A DNA stretch of 64,000 nucleotides from Stropharia rugosoannulata (lineage: Eukaryota > Basidiomycota > Agaricomycetes > Agaricales > Strophariaceae): positions 434,001 through 498,000 of the forward strand of contig JANCIK010000004.1 in NCBI GenBank assembly GCA_028532985.1, read 5' to 3'. Below are positions 12,225 to 26,200 of this stretch, in pieces. Position 1 is the first letter of the stretch. The number at the start of each line of letters is the position of its first letter. The notes below the pieces were generated by a model that made no database searches, was not told the DNA's origin, and saw nothing but the letters and a program-made list of their open reading frames with translations. The translations under genes were made by a program, and so were the position numbers.

Positions 12225-12813
12225 GTCTTCCTTCCCTACGCGAGAGCTCGTTCGCTCGCCTGCCCTGCCTGCCTCCATCCGCATCCGGCTTCCTGCTCCA
12301 GATCAAATCGGGGCGTCTTCATCGGACTTTTCTCGTTTTCCCCTTTTGGCTCGTCTTGCTGAGAACCCGACCACAAAGCGATTCGAACCCCTTTGCTTTG
12401 CTTTTCTTTGATCCCTGATCCCTGATCCTCCCCAGTGAGCTGTTATCCTCATTCCTGAGTATGATTTTTTTGCTTGCTTGCTTGCCTCCCTATCCCTATC
12501 TCTATCTCTATCGCGATTTCGCAGGTTATCGAATCACTGAACCCACCCCGGCTCGCCAGTTCGCAGGCTGACTCATCCACCCAGACACGAACACGACACG
12601 TCCGAACCCAAACCGGTAGGTTGGATACCCCGGTTCGGATTCCATTCCGGATCGGATTCATTGTACCCCACCCACCCACCCCAGTACCCCACCTAACTTA
12701 ACTACCCCAGCTCAGCTCGGCTCGTCTGGGGTTTATCGATATCGTCTGCGACCCGTCACCCGGAGCCACGTCACAATCGTCTCATTGTCTGGCACTCACT
12801 CAGCACCCCGATG

Positions 12814-12888
12814 CGCTTGGGTCACACACGGTGATTCACCGGCGTGGCTCATCTTCACTGTGAATACTAGTTAGGAGTGACCCAAGCG
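12814..12888. repeat. Inverted repeat, 12-bp perfect arms
   Basis: CGCTTGGGTCAC (12814-12825) and GTGACCCAAGCG (12877-12888) are perfect reverse complements 51 nt apart. Direct GTGAGTGACC repeats follow just downstream (about 12908-12928). No gene borders it closely. Confidence 0.45.
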
Positions 12889-13628
12889 TCTTACCGTGCG
12901 TGGGTGGGTGAGTGACCGTGAGTGACCGTCTTAGTTATGCGCTTATCCCGACTCTTGAGTGCTTTGAGACTTGAGTGTTGCCTCTTGAGCTTGAGTCTTA
13001 TGTGCTTATCCCGAGTGCTTGAGTACTGAGTGCTTGTAACCACGCTTCAAAAGCAGCCTGACCCCGACCCGAATTCGAGCTGCACTGAACAAAGCCGCCG
13101 AAGGTGAATCCGGATCCGGGGCGTCCAGCACGCGTAAGCTGGATTAGTCCGGGGTACGTGCGGCACGCGACGCGTCAGGACGCGCCCCCTCGTCCTTCGA
13201 GTGACTGAGTCGCGCTATGTATCCCACCCGCTCGTGCCGTATTAAATCAGTCGTCACCCCTCTTATGCATGTATGTACGCGCCCGAGCTCAGTAGATACA
13301 TTAGGCTATCCTATCCGCTTCTCACCTGTAACCTCGCACGCGCCGCGCGGCCGAGGGCTAGGCAGGGCGCGCGCCCACGCGTACGCTCGGGCGGTCGGCG
13401 CGGCAGGCTGGCGGCCTTTGAATCTCTCTCAATCTCTTCGAATTCGTTCTCTCTTGACGCACACGTTCAGGCTCTCTGGAAGGATAGCTCCCACTGCGCT
13501 CAGCTAACGGCTCAAGACTCAGCTCTCAGTCTATGATTCGGGATTTGGGATTTGGGATCAACGCGGCCAGAGCTATGTATGTACAATAAATCTTGGTATG
13601 GCACGGGTGAGATAAGGAAGGAGGGGCG

Positions 13629-13665
13629 GTATGGTATGGTATGGTATGATATGATATGATATGGT
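13629..13665 (+). repeat. Pentanucleotide microsatellite (TATGG/TATGA)
   Basis: About seven tandem five-base units, the first half TATGG and the second half TATGA, suggesting one substitution that then spread by slippage. Confidence 0.7.
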
Positions 13666-16600
13666 ACCAGGGTGTAGTACCGTATTTTGAGCTATACACG
13701 GGCAAGGCCAGTGCTAGCCCCAATACAACCTGACGCTGCGTGTACGGCACTCGACGTCATGGTCATGGTAGCGCAGTGACATAGTCAGACCCATGCACAG
13801 CGCGACGCAGGATCGACGGTGTGCCTAGCGGTACTTAGTACTATGTAAGTAAGTAAGTAGTTGTCAGGACGCTTCAAGATGACAGAACACATATGACACG
13901 GCAGATCAGGGGACGCGAAGTTGCAATTGCATACGGGCCTCAGTGCGCTTCTAGCTCCTGGCGTAGAGCCGGTCACGATGCGCGCGCAGAGTAAAGGACA
14001 GGGCTACCTGCCGGCAGAGGCAGAGGCAGAGACACGCGCTCAGCTGTGCGAGAAGGTGGTGTTGGTACCGTTGTGAACTTTATGATACAAGGGAATAGTA
14101 CTGGCCCCATGCATGTAGAATATCTCTGAGATCATCAGACCAGTCGAAGCACCATGATGATTATGATACGATCCGCCCGCGCAAACTCGAGTCGATATCC
14201 ATCCTGGACGCGAACGTACCAGAGCCGAATTGACATAAGTTAATGTAGGACGATTATTCTCGACGACACGCGAGGACGAGCGCGAACACGAGCACGAGTA
14301 GTGCGAATGTGTACCCTCCCCTCTACTACTGCAACTACCCTAGGCATCATCAGTTTATTAGGCCAAAGTCTTGCGTCCCTGTGACGTGCAGTGTGCCCCT
14401 GCTGCCACCTGGCCAGTAGCAACCCAGTAGTACTAGTAGTACCTTCTGCCTACTAGTACCGTCGTGCTATGTATACCCGCCAGTCTACCCACTGGCCCCC
14501 GTCCCCGCATCCGACTCCTTATAGCTCGCGAAGTCGGTTTCCGCGTGCCTACCCTCATATGCACGGGTTGCGACGGACGCCCGCCGTGTCCGCTTTCATG
14601 CCACTCATGTTACTATACGGCTTCGTATACATGTTTGTCCCCAACTCCATCTCCATCTCCGTGTCCGAGATCATGCTTATGTTACGCTCGGATTCACGCT
14701 CGGATTCAAATTCGAACCTTCAACCTATCCTTACATTCCAAGTCTGTGCACAATCCATGACTCCGAATCACACCGCGTCTGCTCCCGTCTCGTCACCCCA
14801 TCTCACCTTATCTCGTCCCAGGCCTGAGGCTTGCTTAGAGCACCAACCATTCCCAACCTGCACATTCCGGGCGTGCACGCAGCGCGCGAGGCCGGCCAGC
14901 TGATCGAGGAGTCTCTATTGTAATTGCAATCAATCTACCTACTCTAGTACTATCCAGGCGCAAGTGTGGTGTGCTTTATCGTGGCTTTATCGCCTTTGGG
15001 TACTTATTTTGGGGTCGTTTACGGATCTAATCAGGCTCGCTCGCCGTTTGTGAGGTGTGGTACGACGAGAGCCTGGAGGCCGATGAGGCAGTGCGCAAAC
15101 ACTGCGCAACGCGCCTGCGCTTCACGGAACTCAAACTCAAATGGCGTGTCAAGGATGCACAAGTCTGGTCTGCTCGTGCGTTTCGTCGCCACCGTGATCA
15201 GTTTTGGGAATTATCGATAAGCTCTAATACACAGTGATCAAGTGCTTGTAGTTGAATATCTATCTAGCTTCAACTTGTGCTAATTCGGAGGACGCGCGCA
15301 TGCCGGGACGGCGCGGCGCGGCGCGGCACGTCAAACGGCGAGGCGGTGCGCACACCATTCCGCGTGCAATGCGTGCGTGCGTGCGTACATGTGTGTGAGA
15401 GGCTGCGGCACAAGCTACAGCGCGCAGCGTGGGCGCGGAGGAGCAGGAAATAGGAAAGATTGCAAGAAGCACAGAACTAGATTTGAAATACGAACAGAAA
15501 TGGGACTCTGATTAAGGAAATACTTATTCTTTCCGACTCGCATGAGCATGCCAGTGAGCATGAGTATGATAATCTGCTAAGTACTTCTTCTTTCCGAGTC
15601 CGGCTATCTACCGTAGGATGGTAATTCTGTTTCGAGTATGCACGTAGATACATGATACATACATGATCCCTACTCAGACTGACTTGAAGCATGGGTCAAT
15701 TGAATCTGATCGCTATCTAGCCTGGTCATTGAGATTGACATGGGCGCAGCGCTAGAGGTACAGCCATACCGTTATCATTAGAGTAGGTATCATACGGTAT
15801 GTCGTACGATTCTTACGAGCCCACGCAGCCCACGCCGCAGCAGCAGTACGATGCGCTGCGCCGCGCGTGCCGTTCTTTCTGACCGACAACGACATGACAA
15901 CCAACACAGACGCGTCGCGCATGTGACCTGCCGGAAAGGCGAACTCGGGATCACGAGTGGGGTGAGCCGAGCCAGGTTCTCAAATCCGATCCCGCCACGC
16001 ATGTGGCGTGGCTTGACGGATCACTGTGCGCGGGCCGGTGTGCGTGCGTGCATGCATGCACACTTGAACCTTTGTCTTCGACGCCCTTTGTCTTTGTGCC
16101 CGCGTCGCAGACGGCGCGCAGGCGCGCAGGGAGTGACTTTGATTCGCTTTGCTTGACATATAATATGGGCGAATGAGTGAGATGAAACAAGGTGTCTGAG
16201 CCTTAGCGAGGTATGTATGTATGTATGCAGGCGGTCCAAGACTTTTCTATGCAGAAGTCAAAGCAAAGCAAAGAATACAGGGTGCATTGTGCATGTGTGT
16301 CTGATTTAGGAAGGCACGAAGGAAGGTAGCAAGCAAGGCGATGTAAGAAACAAAGCGTACAGGTTGGTAGTATCCAGAATCGCAGCGCTCATGCGACATA
16401 CTAGAAGATATGCAGAAACATAAAGATAAAGAACGTACCGAGGTAAGATACTGTATTATGACATGATACGGTCATTTTACGCAAGTCGTTCGTTCATGAA
16501 CATTATGTTACATGTACAAAGGGGGTATCAAAAGCGCGATGCAAAGAAAAGCAACATGACGCGAAGAGAAGCGTATCCAGTCCTTCCACTTCCCCAACGT

Positions 16601-19600
16601 CAATGGAAGTTTCTCTTCTCGAAGGCGCGTTGTCCGAATAAATGCATACCCCTGTTCGGTCACTCACTCCACCAGCACCACCGCCAGCCAGCTGGCGCAT
16701 AGCGACGGCGGGTGGACCCGACACCCGACTGCCGACTCCAGAAAACCTCGACCCTGGCAGTGAAGATCCCGCACCACCGCGCATGTGCGCTGTAGGATGC
16801 TGGCTCGGCCTCCCATTCGCTCGAGCCTTGCGGGTGGGCGGACAATAGTAGTTAGCCCGAGATATGTATATTCGATCTCAGCCCTCTCGACTTAATACTA
16901 AATAGCCAGCAAGCAGCTAACGTCTAACCAGGAAAGTCAATAGCGCCACGGGCGGCTCAAGCCCCGCGTGATACGCGACGACACGCGCCCGCCCCGCACG
17001 CGACGCGACGCGGCGCGGGGGAGCTATTACCCCCGGGCGGGGCTTGTAGTGGGTGATGCTGGATTTTCAGCTCTTTTAGCCCGACGCCCGTCAAAATTCA
17101 AACAATGGACACTCGGATGTCGGGATACCTGCGGACCCCGGGAGGTCGCACAGTTTATCCGTAGTAGGAGCGCGTGTGCGGAGGGTGTGCCAGCCTGTCA
17201 GAGCCCGGATTCAGGTTCACTTGACCTCTTGCCAGCTCAGCGTCCAACACGCCTGCGCCGACGCGTGATACGCTCATGCTCGAGCGCGCGTATAGCTCGG
17301 ACAATCCGCTGAGGTGGCACGGTCACGGCGTGCTGCACGACCCAGCTCACCCGGTAGCAGGCACGGAGGTGTCCTAAGCTCGGGATTACCTCTGCTCAGT
17401 GCTCTGTACACCCTTAGCAACGATGCATCTCGCCTTCGGAAAATTCAAGAAGTAAATCCAAGACCTTGGAAAATCCCCTAGGTGTGACGCTGCCCGCGAG
17501 GCTTTCCTCAGGAAGCCCTGGGTGTACATGCGCATATATGTGTGTGCCTCGGCAGTCGGTACGGATAATGCTTCAATTAATCCATAGGTGAGGATGAAAT
17601 TAAGCCGAGTAGGATCTGTAGCATTACATGCACCCAGGGACCAAGAAAGATCAATTCCTAGGTCTCCGAGCTGCCCCCAAATTGTCGGAGTACATGCGTC
17701 CTCCACGACTGCAGTCTGGATTCTCCAGACATACCCGAAGCAAAAAAAGGGATTTACTTCCCTACCGAGCACGGCGCAGACACATTTTGGGGTGCCCGGT
17801 GTTTAACGCTGTGCCTTGGCCGGTTGGATAGGCCTCGCTACAGTGCCTGCGGCTACGCCAGAGATAAATAATAGGACAGTAGGGATTCGCAGTAAAATAG
17901 CTGCGTGATGACGTACGCGTGCAGCTCCTCTACTAATGATGTATGTAAAGTAGCGAGGCGTTTTGCTGGTAATTATGCGAGCGAGCAATACAATAATCAA
18001 TTGACGCGGTGGCTACTGCTAGTAGAATGGCGTTGGGGGCGCGGCGGATGCCGAATTGTACACTAGGCGAGTCCAGGTGTATTCGAGTATTTTAGCTTCG
18101 ACAGTACATATGTAGGTAATTCATCTGTGTGTATGTGCGTTTCAAACGCTTCGTTCCAGTCGAGATTGGAGGCGTATCAGCAGGAATACTGATGATCAAT
18201 TAGAATTGTGCTTTATTGGGGCTTGCGTACATACAACGTTCAGAAATAGCTGTTGTGGAACGCCCTGTGGACGACCCTGGCCAGACGGCACTCGCGTAGA
18301 TATCGGCCGCGGGTGCGCGGCAATTATCAAACGCAATGTTTCTAGGGCAAATCTAGCACATGCCCTGTTCACCTATTATCCGTGTTGCATAAATCACTTA
18401 CAGGCGTATTTCTTTTATTCACCGTCACACCCTGAGCATAAGCATAGCGAGTGTGTATCACTAGCAGAGGCATGCACGGTCTCAAAGTTCCTGGCATCTC
18501 ACGCCACTGCGGTAGTTGCGTAGCTCTTGGCCGTCGCCGACCCGGTAAAGGCGCATCGAGGCCTATACAGACGGCCATGCCCAACCGCCCGCATGCGCGA
18601 CCCAGAACACATTGGGCATGCAGGTAATGCAAAGTTGCATTTCAAAGCATCAGAAGCCTATAAATGCAACAGTTTTACTATGTATGTAGATGGATACTCC
18701 AGACGAGATAAACCAGCTCATCGATACCTGTAGTGACTGAATAAATTGCCCTTGCGCATGCGGGGCGGTGTGACAAGGCATATCCCCAAGCGCGCATCGT
18801 GCCCGGCGAAGCGCCGCGCGTGCGCCCTGCCTACCCGCGTATCTACACGCCGGGCTCGCAGAATCCCGTTTGGGCACACACGGGGCGATGTCCTCGCCCA
18901 CGCGCACGAACTTCGCGTTGCCTGCTTCGCAGGAGGCCGTGCGCCGTGCCCACCCGGCTGCGCGGTTCTGCGCCCCGTGCGGCGAGAGAAGACGGCAACG
19001 TGCGCTTCGCCAATGCCGTCGGGCGGACGCCGTCCGATTATCTCTGTGTAGTTCCTGGGCTCCCGCTTATGGTTCGTGGGATGCCAGATAGAGCTGCGCG
19101 CGCGCGCGCGTGTATGCAGGCAGGCGCCTCAGAGCGTGGTGATGAACCCAAGATGTCCGGATTCAGCTGTGCCGCAGCGGATGATGGCGGCGTTGTCTCT
19201 CGCCGCCCGACAATCCCGGGCCTGCCGAAGCTCACCTGCTCGCTAGCAGCAGGCTCGACTCTTAGCACTGAGCAGCACACCTCTGCGCCGGCTGCACAAA
19301 GGCGCGGAGCACGACGATGGATACTGATCATCTGCAGTTGCCCGAGGCCCCGACCCCGAATCGACGACAGGTGGAAGTAGGGCAAAGGTACCGTGTACGC
19401 ACTTCGAAGCGTTCTCGTTCGTCTGCTATTTAAAAACCATCAGCACCGCGTCCAATTGCATTGTTTTGTCGACTTTAAATCCACTGCGTCTATATCGGAA
19501 TGTCCGCCAGGCCTAGACCGGGGTACACGACCCACATTGGCTGCCCCCGCCGTGTCTATTATCGAGCTGGAGAAGCAGTGGGGAAGCCCATTGGCCTGCA

Positions 19601-22425
19601 GTAAGAGGCGGCCTTCGGCCTGGAACACGCTCTCTGGGGAATAGAAGGGCCTGCGGCGATAGATGAGCACACGCTGAGAAAACGCACTTGGAACTCGTAC
19701 CCTTTCACTATCCCATTCGTTGCATTCTGGAAAGTCGGGCTGGACACGGGGAATAAGAGAACACACTAGGGCAGCAGATATGCAGAGAAGCACAACGTTG
19801 GACATGCTTGAGCAAGATTACTTGCCCATTGTGGATGCCTGAATCAGGATACTTGACCTACACATCCTCCCTTAACCCTGAGGAGTAAATGCTGTCTCGA
19901 ATTAGTGTACCGCGGAGAGAATGCACTGAGCATCCTGAGAGTTGGTTGTATTGAGTGAGATAGAACTGCACTCAGGTGATGTCAGATATGGAAAGCATAA
20001 TAACTGAGTAGTGGACTCAATCATTGAGAGAGAGATGTGTCGGCTCGGTTAGCTTGGGTCTGAATGTTGGACAGAGTAGTGATTGCATAGAATTAGAACG
20101 GGGAATGTAATCCCAACTGAATCCTGCGCTTGTCAAATGAACCACTCCGCCCCAGGGTGTACGTATCTACTAACACCCACGGAAGCGCTGGAGAGTTCTG
20201 AAGCCTACATTATCGGCACTGGGGATGACGCTAGCTCTCCGGGCGCCTCGTCAATGGGAGCGTTGAGTCATTTCTGCAGAATGCTTGATAAGATCATGAT
20301 TCAGACATTCCTATTTTCATCTCATTCCTCTACGATCCGCCGGCAGACAGTCATTAGTAATCAAGCTCAAGTACGACTCGCCGCGGTACGATGGAGCTCG
20401 GACGGGTACTACCCGCTCACACGCATCCCATGTATAGAACCTCCATGCCGGTTGACGATTATCCAGCTGCGACGATATTCAAGGACGGATTGAGCTCGGA
20501 TATGTCATCAGCCTTCAAGTAATCAGATTAATCAGTGCTCGATAAGATGCTTCAGTTGTTTTAACTCCTACCCCTGCTTACCGAGATAGTACTGAATACC
20601 AGGGCACGGTCTCCTTTGGACTGCGAGAACTGCGGGACCTGGTAAGTAGGTTTGGGGCCCGGTTCGTCGAGTAGGCTGAGCGCACTCCGTCTACTCTACT
20701 AATCAGGACCCTTGGGGTTCAATTCTCCTTCCAAGAGAAAGTGGGGAGTACTATGGGAACTAATTCCCAGAAATGGTTACATGCCCTGTCCTCCGTACTA
20801 ATGTGGAGGCATGACCCGCTGCTGGTTATCATATGCGAATTCAAGAGCGTGGAAGTACACCTACGTCAATTATATCACACTGCATATCTGCTGCCACTGG
20901 ATCCTCCAGCAGTACGAAATTTATACGTCATCTAGTCTTCCACTGTGTTCGCCCATCCTCTTTGTTTAGCCCTTGAACTGGCCTCGGAAAATCACTGCTA
21001 TGTTCCGCACTCATTGGATATACTTAAATCAGCTGTTCATATCTGATTGTGACATCAGCGTACTACCTTGTACTATACAGCCCGCTCCGCAGGAATTGGA
21101 AGCACCATCGCTCTTGCTTTCCTCCGTGCCTTCGTTCCGCACCGACCGGCTTTAAGCGCCTAAGCCTTCATCGATTCGCCCTTGCAGCTGAATTGGTTCC
21201 ACGGAAATATACGGGTCCCTTTACTCAACTGACTCTACACGTCCCTGTATTTCCCTGTTAACCAACTACTATCAGTGACATGACTCAGATGATGAATGGG
21301 TTTGTATTTCGCCTTGAAATGTTTTTCCTGTATCAGGCGGTGAATTTCCGTACTGAATATACTGCACAGATGAGCTGGTAAACCCCGAGCGCCTTAATGC
21401 ATTCCATTCAAACCGTTGAAACTAATTTCCCTTTAAGATAAATGATGGTGAGTACTCGGAAGTTGAAGCGGACGTTTTTTTCCAGGTTCGGGCATGGCTA
21501 TGTGAGCGTCTTTCCAACTTGAAGATATTAATCTTTGTGAAGCGAATACTTCCCGAGCGTCTCTGCGCTGTCAGACATACCAATTGGGTAGTAGTTGTTG
21601 TTCAATCCGTCTGTTCCAGTATTTGACATTCCCATACCGTTTATCTTCAATACGCTGTCTTGGATATGCATCTTCTAGTACATCTTATCTATCATAATTA
21701 ACGCCGCATTTTGAATAGTAATTCTCGTTAAATAAGTAATACCTAGACAGCAGACATAACCTTTGACATGAAAGCCTGTGAATTCTTGGCATAGAACTTT
21801 CAAAAACCAATTTACAGAAAATTGTGATTCGGCAAGGTCTTCTGGAAGAACAGAGAGCATAGGGTACATGAATTTACGCTTCCGATACTCTGCATCCCTG
21901 TTCCCCGTCTCCCCACGCAGCTACATCTTTCCAGTACCGACTTCATGCGCGCCATCTTGAAGCTGTCGAGCCGAATTTGGGAGACGGGCAGAATCCCAGG
22001 TTAACCCGGGCTCGGGTCCAGGGTTGCATAAGATTAGTAAGCGAACTCGTTTCCTGCGAGTCGAGCCGGAGAAACTGCAGCCCGGTTAGACGCGTGACGT
22101 CAATCCCCACACGCGTGTCTAATTAAGAAGAGGCGCACCCCCGCACACGCACGCTCGACCGTATGCATCAGCGCTCGAGCGCGCGGTCTCAGGTATGGCA
22201 ACGCCTTGTGTTTTAAATGCATGAGATGCTCCTAGGTGAAGAATTACATGCATAGAAGAACAGCTCCAAGGTCTCTTGGGCTAAGGCGGGGCAGTCAGTG
22301 CCACTGGGAACGCGCGGCATCGGAGTGAACATCGGACACCCGCTGGATGGTGCCACTGTCCGATGTGGAGTCAAGTGCTTTGAATACATATCAAGCGGGA
22401 GGAACCGGGAGGAGAGTACCTGGGC

Positions 22426-22513
22426 ATTACAGCTGTTTGCAAAAAGGTTGGCACTCCGCGGCCGCGCGTGAAAGAGATAGCAACTCCGACGCGCGAACCC
22501 AACGCTAGGGTTT
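22426..22513 (+). repeat. Left terminal inverted repeat
   Basis: Left arm of the 22426-23237 element. The first 56 bases are almost identical to the right arm; the inner 30 bases are more diverged. GC content is much higher than in the interior. Confidence 0.7.
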
Positions 22514-23149
22514 CGGCCATTTGCCTACACTGTCTCTCCGTCCATGCTTTCTCCTAAGCTTATTTCCATTATAAATAATTTCTATCCCACTCTGTTCCTT
22601 TGTTAGCTCTTTCCTCCACCCCAAATTCACCTTGATTTGTGCTGATAATAGCAAAATAAACTGATTATACATAATCATTCTAGGAAATATGTTTATATTT
22701 ATTCTGCTTCCTGATAACTGCCTGTATCTGAGAATATACACACCTGAGATTGAACTGTACATTATTTGGATGTATTTTTGGGTAAAGGAAGGATAAAATA
22801 TTGGTGGGATTACTATTTACCAATGTTGTACTAGTGTATACACAAAAACTCTTACTAGCTGTCGAATTTGTTAGCACAGGGCACTTCCTCCAACCAATTA
22901 TATCCAAGTACCAATTTAAAAAAATACATTTCATGCTAGTTGCAGAGCTTGATGCTCACAATATATATATTCACTGTGTAATCTCACATTTATCTGTATT
23001 AGCAATTATTTCTCAGTATCAGGAACAACGGGTCATTTCTGGTTATTAATATCTAAGCATAAGGAGCACACAATATATTTAAGACATTTTTCATTGCCAA
23101 AAGTCCTCAGAATACGCACAGAGTCAGCAAGGAACGGCCATTGGATAGC

Positions 23150-23237
23150 AAACCCTAATGTTAGGTTTGCTCTGCGGAGTTTCTATTTCTTTCACGCGCG
23201 GCCGCGGAGTGCCAACCTTTATGCAAACAGCTGTAAT
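23150..23237 (-). repeat. Right terminal inverted repeat
   Basis: Right arm of the same element, in opposite orientation, about 89% identical to the left arm by eye. Confidence 0.7.
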
Positions 23238-26200
23238 TCTTGTAGTTTCTATATCCAACATAAACAGGGCGCAACTGTGGGCGCCTGATGTGGCAAATCC
23301 CGAACTTACCACAAGTGCGCACCCTGGGTTGACGTCGGGCAAGCGCCTGATCATGTTGATGTCACACCCCGCACACATGATCGTCCATCCCCGCATACAG
23401 GATATATTATCTGAAGGAACAGGGTTCGGGTATAATCGCTACGACATACAAAGAGATTCGATCCCATTATCATGCCATTCAGTATTATGACTCGATACGC
23501 CCGGATAGGCCTTGTTGAAACGTTTGTTGAGTGACAAGTGCAAAGCAATGTGAATCCTAGCTAGATAATAACGAATAGCTTGTGATAGAACGCGACATGC
23601 ACATGAAGTTGGGTTTGTGGGTTATTTTAGAAGAAGCCACGCTGCAGTCGTGTAGTACTACCCATCGTCGTTGGATGCCCTAACCCATTTCCTCGTGTTC
23701 TTTCTTCAACTACTACTCTCACGGACCCTTTCATATTCTTCAAAGCTGTGCTTGAGTAGAGCTAGACTGCTTCATTTAGCAAGTCATTCAGTGATTAACG
23801 CTACAATCGACGCTTAGCGATCAGATAATCTACGCTCTCCATGATTATCGTGAGGCGAAACCGTCTTCAAAGCAGCCGATGTTGTCCCGCGCCTGCCCTT
23901 CTCCTCGTTTCTGAGTTCTTGACTCATTAAATCACCCTTCTCTCATTGTATCATGCAAAGATTGAAATGCATCTTTAATCCGTGCTTCTTAGGTATGTGC
24001 TACTTTCTTTCATTATGATTCAACGCAGTATGTCTTTCCACTGATATTTTTGGTCTTGACATTATTAAATACGGCATGGCACTCGCCTCTTTCCGCTCAG
24101 CAAGTGATCATCGCAGGGCGATAACAGGGTGACATAGGGTGACATTCAGATTCAGATACTACGTATAATGGATGCGGGGCGTAATTAGCGCCCGGCGCGG
24201 CGGTAATTGCCCACATTTCGTAATATTTGAGCTCAACGGCCCTCTGTTACTGAGATAAAGATTTTCACATGAATTGTAGCTAAGCGGCAGTGTCGCGCAT
24301 TGTGTACGCGGTGTAGCTAGCCTTAATCGATAATATTTGTTGTACAAACGGAAGTGTGCTACCACTATCAACTAAGACTGGTTCATATTGACATTCAAGT
24401 GACCGCGTTAGGTAGACTTTCGGCGATGCACCGTGGTCCGACTCGCTGGAAACTCAAACTTGGTAAAATATAGAACTTGAAAAGTGAACCGACATGCTAG
24501 TGACTTTTGAGGTTCACCTGGTATGGCTCGATGATTGAATCACTGACTTCATTGCCGGCTATTTCTTAGAATTCTTGAACAAAAGCAATCAAGGCGCCTG
24601 TGACCCTTGTTCCTTTCTGCGTTCAATCCATAGTATTCAATACCACTTAAATACCGTGATTGACACGATATGATGCGGACGAAGTGGAAAATTGATGGAC
24701 TGAGCTTCCAGTTCTCTTTCGTCTATTTTTAGTTTATACATACCACCACCCATTTACGCGTGCAATGAATTTGCGTGTTAATATCTCTAAGCCCACAGAC
24801 ATGAACTTGACAGCATAAAATATAATACAAAAAAGAAGAAAAATCCCCGCCACCGCATTATTTGTTGCACCAGAGTTTCTGCTTCTAGAAGTCAGCTTCT
24901 GCACCAGTTCTTCATGGTCGTTTACACATTAACCGTCTCTGATATACCTGCTGTCACGAGCTGTAGGTCATCCACTATACCTCTTTATGTCTATTTTAAA
25001 TTGGCTTCTTGTCCTTGTACTCGTTATGTCCTCCAAAGAACGACGCTTCTAATTGAGCTATACCTAAATTATAGGCGTAACTAAAAGCTACACCAAGCAT
25101 TGCGAACTAGCGCCACCATTCCTGGTGCATTTCATATACTAAGAAGTAAAGAAACTGAAACACAGAGAAGGCAGAATTGCTTGATCAAGCATCGAACAAA
25201 TAGACTAAGCAAAATATCCAGCTGGGCCACTGGCCCTCTTCCGTCTAGAGCGGCAACAAGCATTTTGATACTAGTCCAGCAAGATGTAGTAGTGTAACAA
25301 GGTTTGATACCTTGGCCTTTCAAGTGAGCGGTGGCACCCGGTCCACCGTAGTGTGTGTGTGGGTACATGCGTATGCCAAGGCGTGCATTTTATAAATTAT
25401 TCGCGAGGCACACTTATGCCGGTAAGTTCACTCCGAGCGAATACAAATCTTGAGTTCGGGAATACCGTGTCACTTAAGCTCGACGCGTTTTGATAAGAAA
25501 GTAAATTAAACCCTTCAAAGCCGGCTGAACAAGTGGTACGACACGTCTTGGGACCGCCCCGGACTACCAGAATCGAAAGCTAGATTAGATAACTTTCGGT
25601 TGTTCGCTAAGCGCATTAGCTGGATGCCCCATCTAGCCAATGGGCGTTTATATATCCCGATGAGCCTCGCGCTGCCCCGCGTCGACACGCGCTAAGGTAC
25701 CCAAGTGATCCCCGGTGTATAGGCCCGCGGCCCGCTGTAGTCAGAGCGTCCTATGCATATTTGCGTGTCCTGCGAAAACATTATTGGTGAACTAGAGGGG
25801 CGAACGAAGTAGTAGAGCAAGCACGGCAGCCATGACCTGACGTGAACCAGCTCAGCGCTCAATGCTTGTTCATAATACGCTAACAAATGGGTTGGGAAAG
25901 TCTGATTGGGTCTCGGAGGTTCATTCACCTTTCTGTGAATCCTTCTGCCCAGGAAGGAGCTTGGGAGAACCTTGGTCCAACATTATCAGAATGAATGTAG
26001 CCTGACTTTCCTTGCTAGGCAGCAAGGTGCAGTGTGACCCTTGCATCCTGCCGCCTGCCAGCTGGCGAGAGAACGAGAGCGTACGCGATATGAAATCAGG
26101 TGCCACTGCGGCCGTGCGATGGTGGGTATTGCTTTCCACGTTAAGTGCCTTTCACGTACGTTTCGTTGGTGGTTGTTCTGTTCTTGGCTCGAAATCTTCG

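Larger units (their letters stand above)
12225..22425 (+). other. Gene-poor region, GC-rich blocks alternating with ordinary DNA
   Basis: About 10 kb without any frame that resembles a family or has coherent exon borders. Blocks near 13330-13400, 15290-15370, 16960-17040 and 18780-19010 are very GC- and CpG-rich and give long random frames. Between them the DNA is near even in base composition. Microsatellites include TATGG/TATGA pentamers at 13629-13665, GTAAG near 13845, GCGTGC near 15371 and GTAT near 16210. A GGGATTTGGGATTT motif near 13541 also occurs near 7845. No retrotransposon or transposase domain is recognisable, though heavily decayed copies could be hidden. Confidence 0.5.
22426..23237. 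mobile_element. Candidate non-autonomous DNA transposon with 88-bp terminal inverted repeats
   Basis: The two ends are inverted copies of each other: 22426-22513 and the reverse complement of 23150-23237 match at about 78 of 88 positions without gaps. Both begin ATTACAGCTGTTTGCA at the outer edge, contain an identical GC-rich stretch around CTCCGCGGCCGCGCG, and end TAGGGTTT inside. The roughly 640 bp between them is AT-rich and has no transposase-like frame. No target-site duplication is visible directly outside the repeats. A long-TIR, coding-free element of 0.8 kb fits a MITE-like remnant; a simple inverted duplication is the alternative. I do not recognise the family. Confidence 0.55.

Noticed and set aside
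12379..12392. B-box-like GGTTCGAATCG on the minus strand
   Set aside because: No matching A box, D arm, anticodon arm or acceptor stem could be built upstream, so no tRNA gene.
18799..19380. 193-codon frame in a CpG-rich block
   Set aside because: Arg/Ala/Pro-rich random-looking translation typical of GC-rich DNA with few stop codons; overlapping frames of similar length exist on both strands.
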